Shown: piece by piece, positions 28,620-28,620 of the stretch
Layout of the letters: every line of letters starts with the position of its first letter
Numbering within the stretch: position 1 is the stretch's first letter
From: Lysobacter sp.
Lineage (GTDB): Bacteria > Pseudomonadota > Gammaproteobacteria > Xanthomonadales > Xanthomonadaceae
Assembly: GCA_030151365.1 (NCBI GenBank)
Contig: JASLDW010000087.1
Span: 1 to 28,620 of the forward strand
Direction: 5' to 3'
DNA: 28,620 nt
Made by a program: the position numbers and the translations under genes
Notes under the pieces: model-generated
Database searches by the model: none
Seen by the model: the letters and a program-made list of their open reading frames with translations, nothing else
Told to the model about the DNA's origin: nothing

Positions 28620-28620
28620 G

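Overview
The window reads as chromosomal DNA of a GC-rich gammaproteobacterium. The protein families and gene pairings (YtrA-type GntR with a GGTG-N16-CACC operator, RoxA, a DUF2884-type lipoprotein, sucA-sucB-lpdA, divergent purB/fumC) point to the Xanthomonadaceae/Lysobacteraceae (Lysobacter, Luteimonas, Pseudoxanthomonas, Thermomonas type). This is inferred from protein character only; no search was run. Coding density is very high, and many adjacent genes overlap by four bases (ATGA or GTGA), so translational coupling is a recurring feature.

Layout. 1-9125 (minus strand): a long housekeeping block led by the 2-oxoglutarate dehydrogenase genes sucA, sucB and lpdA, followed by a DUF3147 membrane protein, a ChaA-type Ca2+/H+ antiporter, a LOG-family protein, a YhdH/AcuI-type oxidoreductase and a PilH-like receiver. 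9258-12804 (minus): an HxlR regulator, DUF488 protein, subclass B3 metallo-beta-lactamase, RoxA ribosomal oxygenase and a small DUF7931-like protein. This operon diverges from a beta-class glutathione S-transferase across a region with a nested inverted repeat. 13588-16519: a bidirectional terminator, then purB and fumC diverging from each other. 16529-21516 (minus): a DUF4386 protein and a YtrA-type operon (small secreted protein, GntR regulator, ABC ATPase, ABC permease, two-domain lipoprotein).

21628-27137 (plus): a copper-tolerance cluster with periplasmic multicopper oxidase CopA, outer-membrane CopB, a MerR-family metal sensor and a Cu+-type P1B ATPase. Two promoters with the long (19-20 bp) spacer typical of MerR control lie ahead of copA and of the merR gene, so one sensor may drive the whole cluster.

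27219-28620 (minus): a quorum-sensing locus comprising an RsaM/DUF4902-type protein, a LuxI-family acyl-homoserine-lactone synthase and a small one-helix membrane protein. Two closely matching 16-bp lux-box-like inverted repeats lie ahead of the luxI-type gene and ahead of the rsaM-type gene. The second ends one base from the window edge. No LuxR gene is inside the window; it would be expected just beyond 28620. This is the most noteworthy system here, because xanthomonads are best known for DSF signalling and LuxR solos rather than complete LuxI circuits.
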